From contig DURG01000402.1 in NCBI GenBank assembly GCA_012837465.1, forward strand, positions 1 through 6,063: DNA of 6,063 bases, given 5' to 3'. Below, piece after piece: positions 5,433 to 6,063 of the stretch. How positions within the stretch are numbered: the first letter of the stretch is position 1; each line of letters starts with the position of its first letter. Below the pieces are notes generated by a model that ran no database searches, was not told where the DNA came from, and saw nothing but the letters and a program-made list of their open reading frames with translations. The stretch comes from Propionibacterium sp. GTDB lineage: Bacteria; Actinomycetota; Actinomycetes; Propionibacteriales; Propionibacteriaceae. Both the position numbers and the translations under genes were made by a program.

Positions 5433-6063
5433 CCCCCGAGCGGCTCGTGGTCGGCGTCACCGTCGGCATGAGCGCAGACCTGCTGCTGCGTGGCCAGCTT
5501 GCGTGGTTCCGCGAGCAGGGCTGGGACGTCACCCTCATCTCCACCCCCGACGAGCAGGCGCACCGCGCCGCCGCCCGCGAGGAAGTCGCCCTGCACGGCA
5601 TCCCCATGGCCCGCGGCATCTCGCCCGTCGGCGACCTCAAGGGCCTCATCGCCTGGGTCAAGGCCCTTCGCAGCATCCGCCCCGCCGCGGTCAACGTCGG
5701 CACCCCCAAGGCCGCGCTGCTCGGCAGCATCGCCGCCTGGCTCCTGCGCGTACCCAAGCGCCTCTACACCGTGCGTGGCCTCCGGCTCGAGGGCGCCTCC
5801 GGCATCCTCGGCAAGGTCCTGTGGCTCATGGAGTGGGCCACGATGCGCGCCGCCACCGACGTTCTGTTCGTCAGCAGCTCCCTCGCAGACGAGGCCCGCA
5901 AGCGCCGGCTGCCCGTCAAGGGGAAACTCCGTCTCATCGGGCAGGGGAGCAGCAACGGCGTCGACGCCGAGGCCATCCAGGCCCGCCTCGCGCAAGTGGA
6001 CCGCAACCACCTCCGCGCGACGCTCGGCCTCGACGACGGCGACTTCGTCGTCGGCTTCGTGGG
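5423..6063 (+). CDS. GT4-type glycosyltransferase, N-terminal part (runs off the window)
   Basis: An open frame from ATG 5423 to the last base (213 full codons, no stop), so the 3' end lies beyond the window. It begins MGVTPERLVVGVTVGMSADLL and has the alternating helix/strand pattern of a GT-B N-terminal domain. Family-typical stretches are GQLAWFREQGWDVTLIS (24-40), NVGTPKAALLGSIAAWLLRVP (91-111), LYTVRGLRLEG (114-124) and GQGSSNGVD (173-181). These resemble GT4 enzymes of polysaccharide and Pgl loci that add the second sugar to a lipid-linked first sugar. The C-terminal donor-binding domain with the EX7E motif is not in view, so the donor sugar cannot be inferred. AAGGGGG (5406-5412) serves as ribosome binding site. 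The gene overlaps the acetyltransferase by 10 bases; GTG 5429, which makes a GTGA overlap, is an alternative start. By position it would act directly after the PglC-like enzyme. Confidence 0.83.
   Translation, partial: MGVTPERLVVGVTVGMSADLLLRGQLAWFREQGWDVTLISTPDEQAHRAAAREEVALHGIPMARGISPVGDLKGLIAWVKALRSIRPAAVNVGTPKAALLGSIAAWLLRVPKRLYTVRGLRLEGASGILGKVLWLMEWATMRAATDVLFVSSSLADEARKRRLPVKGKLRLIGQGSSNGVDAEAIQARLAQVDRNHLRATLGLDDGDFVVGFV

Noticed and set aside
5000..6010. Long minus-strand open frame (336 codons) opposite the acetyltransferase and glycosyltransferase genes
   Set aside because: It spans two real plus-strand genes with conserved motifs and has no family resemblance of its own.

Overview
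This is a GC-rich window (coding regions are strongly C/G-ending at third codon positions) that looks like a chromosomal segment of a high-GC actinobacterium. The evidence is the codon bias, a DUF222/HNH (13E12-type) gene, which is a family expanded in Actinobacteria, and a DUF3048 lipoprotein. A Propionibacteriaceae-like host is plausible, but that is inference.

Layout. Positions 1-195 hold the 3' end of purD (purine biosynthesis). Twelve bases later comes a DUF3048 lipoprotein gene (208-1347) with a twin-arginine-like signal, a lipobox and a Pro/Thr/Glu-rich linker. It converges on a minus-strand gene for a DUF222-HNH endonuclease-family protein (1357-2823), with only 9 bases between the two stop codons. 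A 192-base divergent intergenic region (2824-3015) follows. Its first 80 bases are strikingly AT-rich and contain a TATAAT hexamer placed so that the HNH gene would have a leaderless mRNA. The region also holds a perfect DnaA-box sequence (TTATCCACA), a perfect 7-bp inverted repeat and a TATAGT promoter element facing right.

From 3016 to the right edge runs a tightly overlapping plus-strand operon: a DegT/DnrJ/EryC1/StrS (PglE-like) PLP aminotransferase, a PglC-like monotopic phosphoglycosyl transferase, a PglD-like left-handed beta-helix N-acetyltransferase, and the start of a GT4-type glycosyltransferase cut by the window edge. The first three match, by family and motif, the enzymes that make UDP-N,N'-diacetylbacillosamine and load its phosphosugar onto undecaprenyl phosphate. 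The fourth would add the next sugar. The simplest reading is the start of a surface glycan or glycoprotein-glycan locus based on a 2,4-diamino-trideoxy sugar. The required UDP-GlcNAc 4,6-dehydratase (PglF-like) is not in the window.

I found no tRNA, rRNA, CRISPR array or insertion sequence. No wholly new system stands out. The most informative leads are the bacillosamine-type cassette in an actinobacterial setting and the unusual control region between it and the HNH gene.
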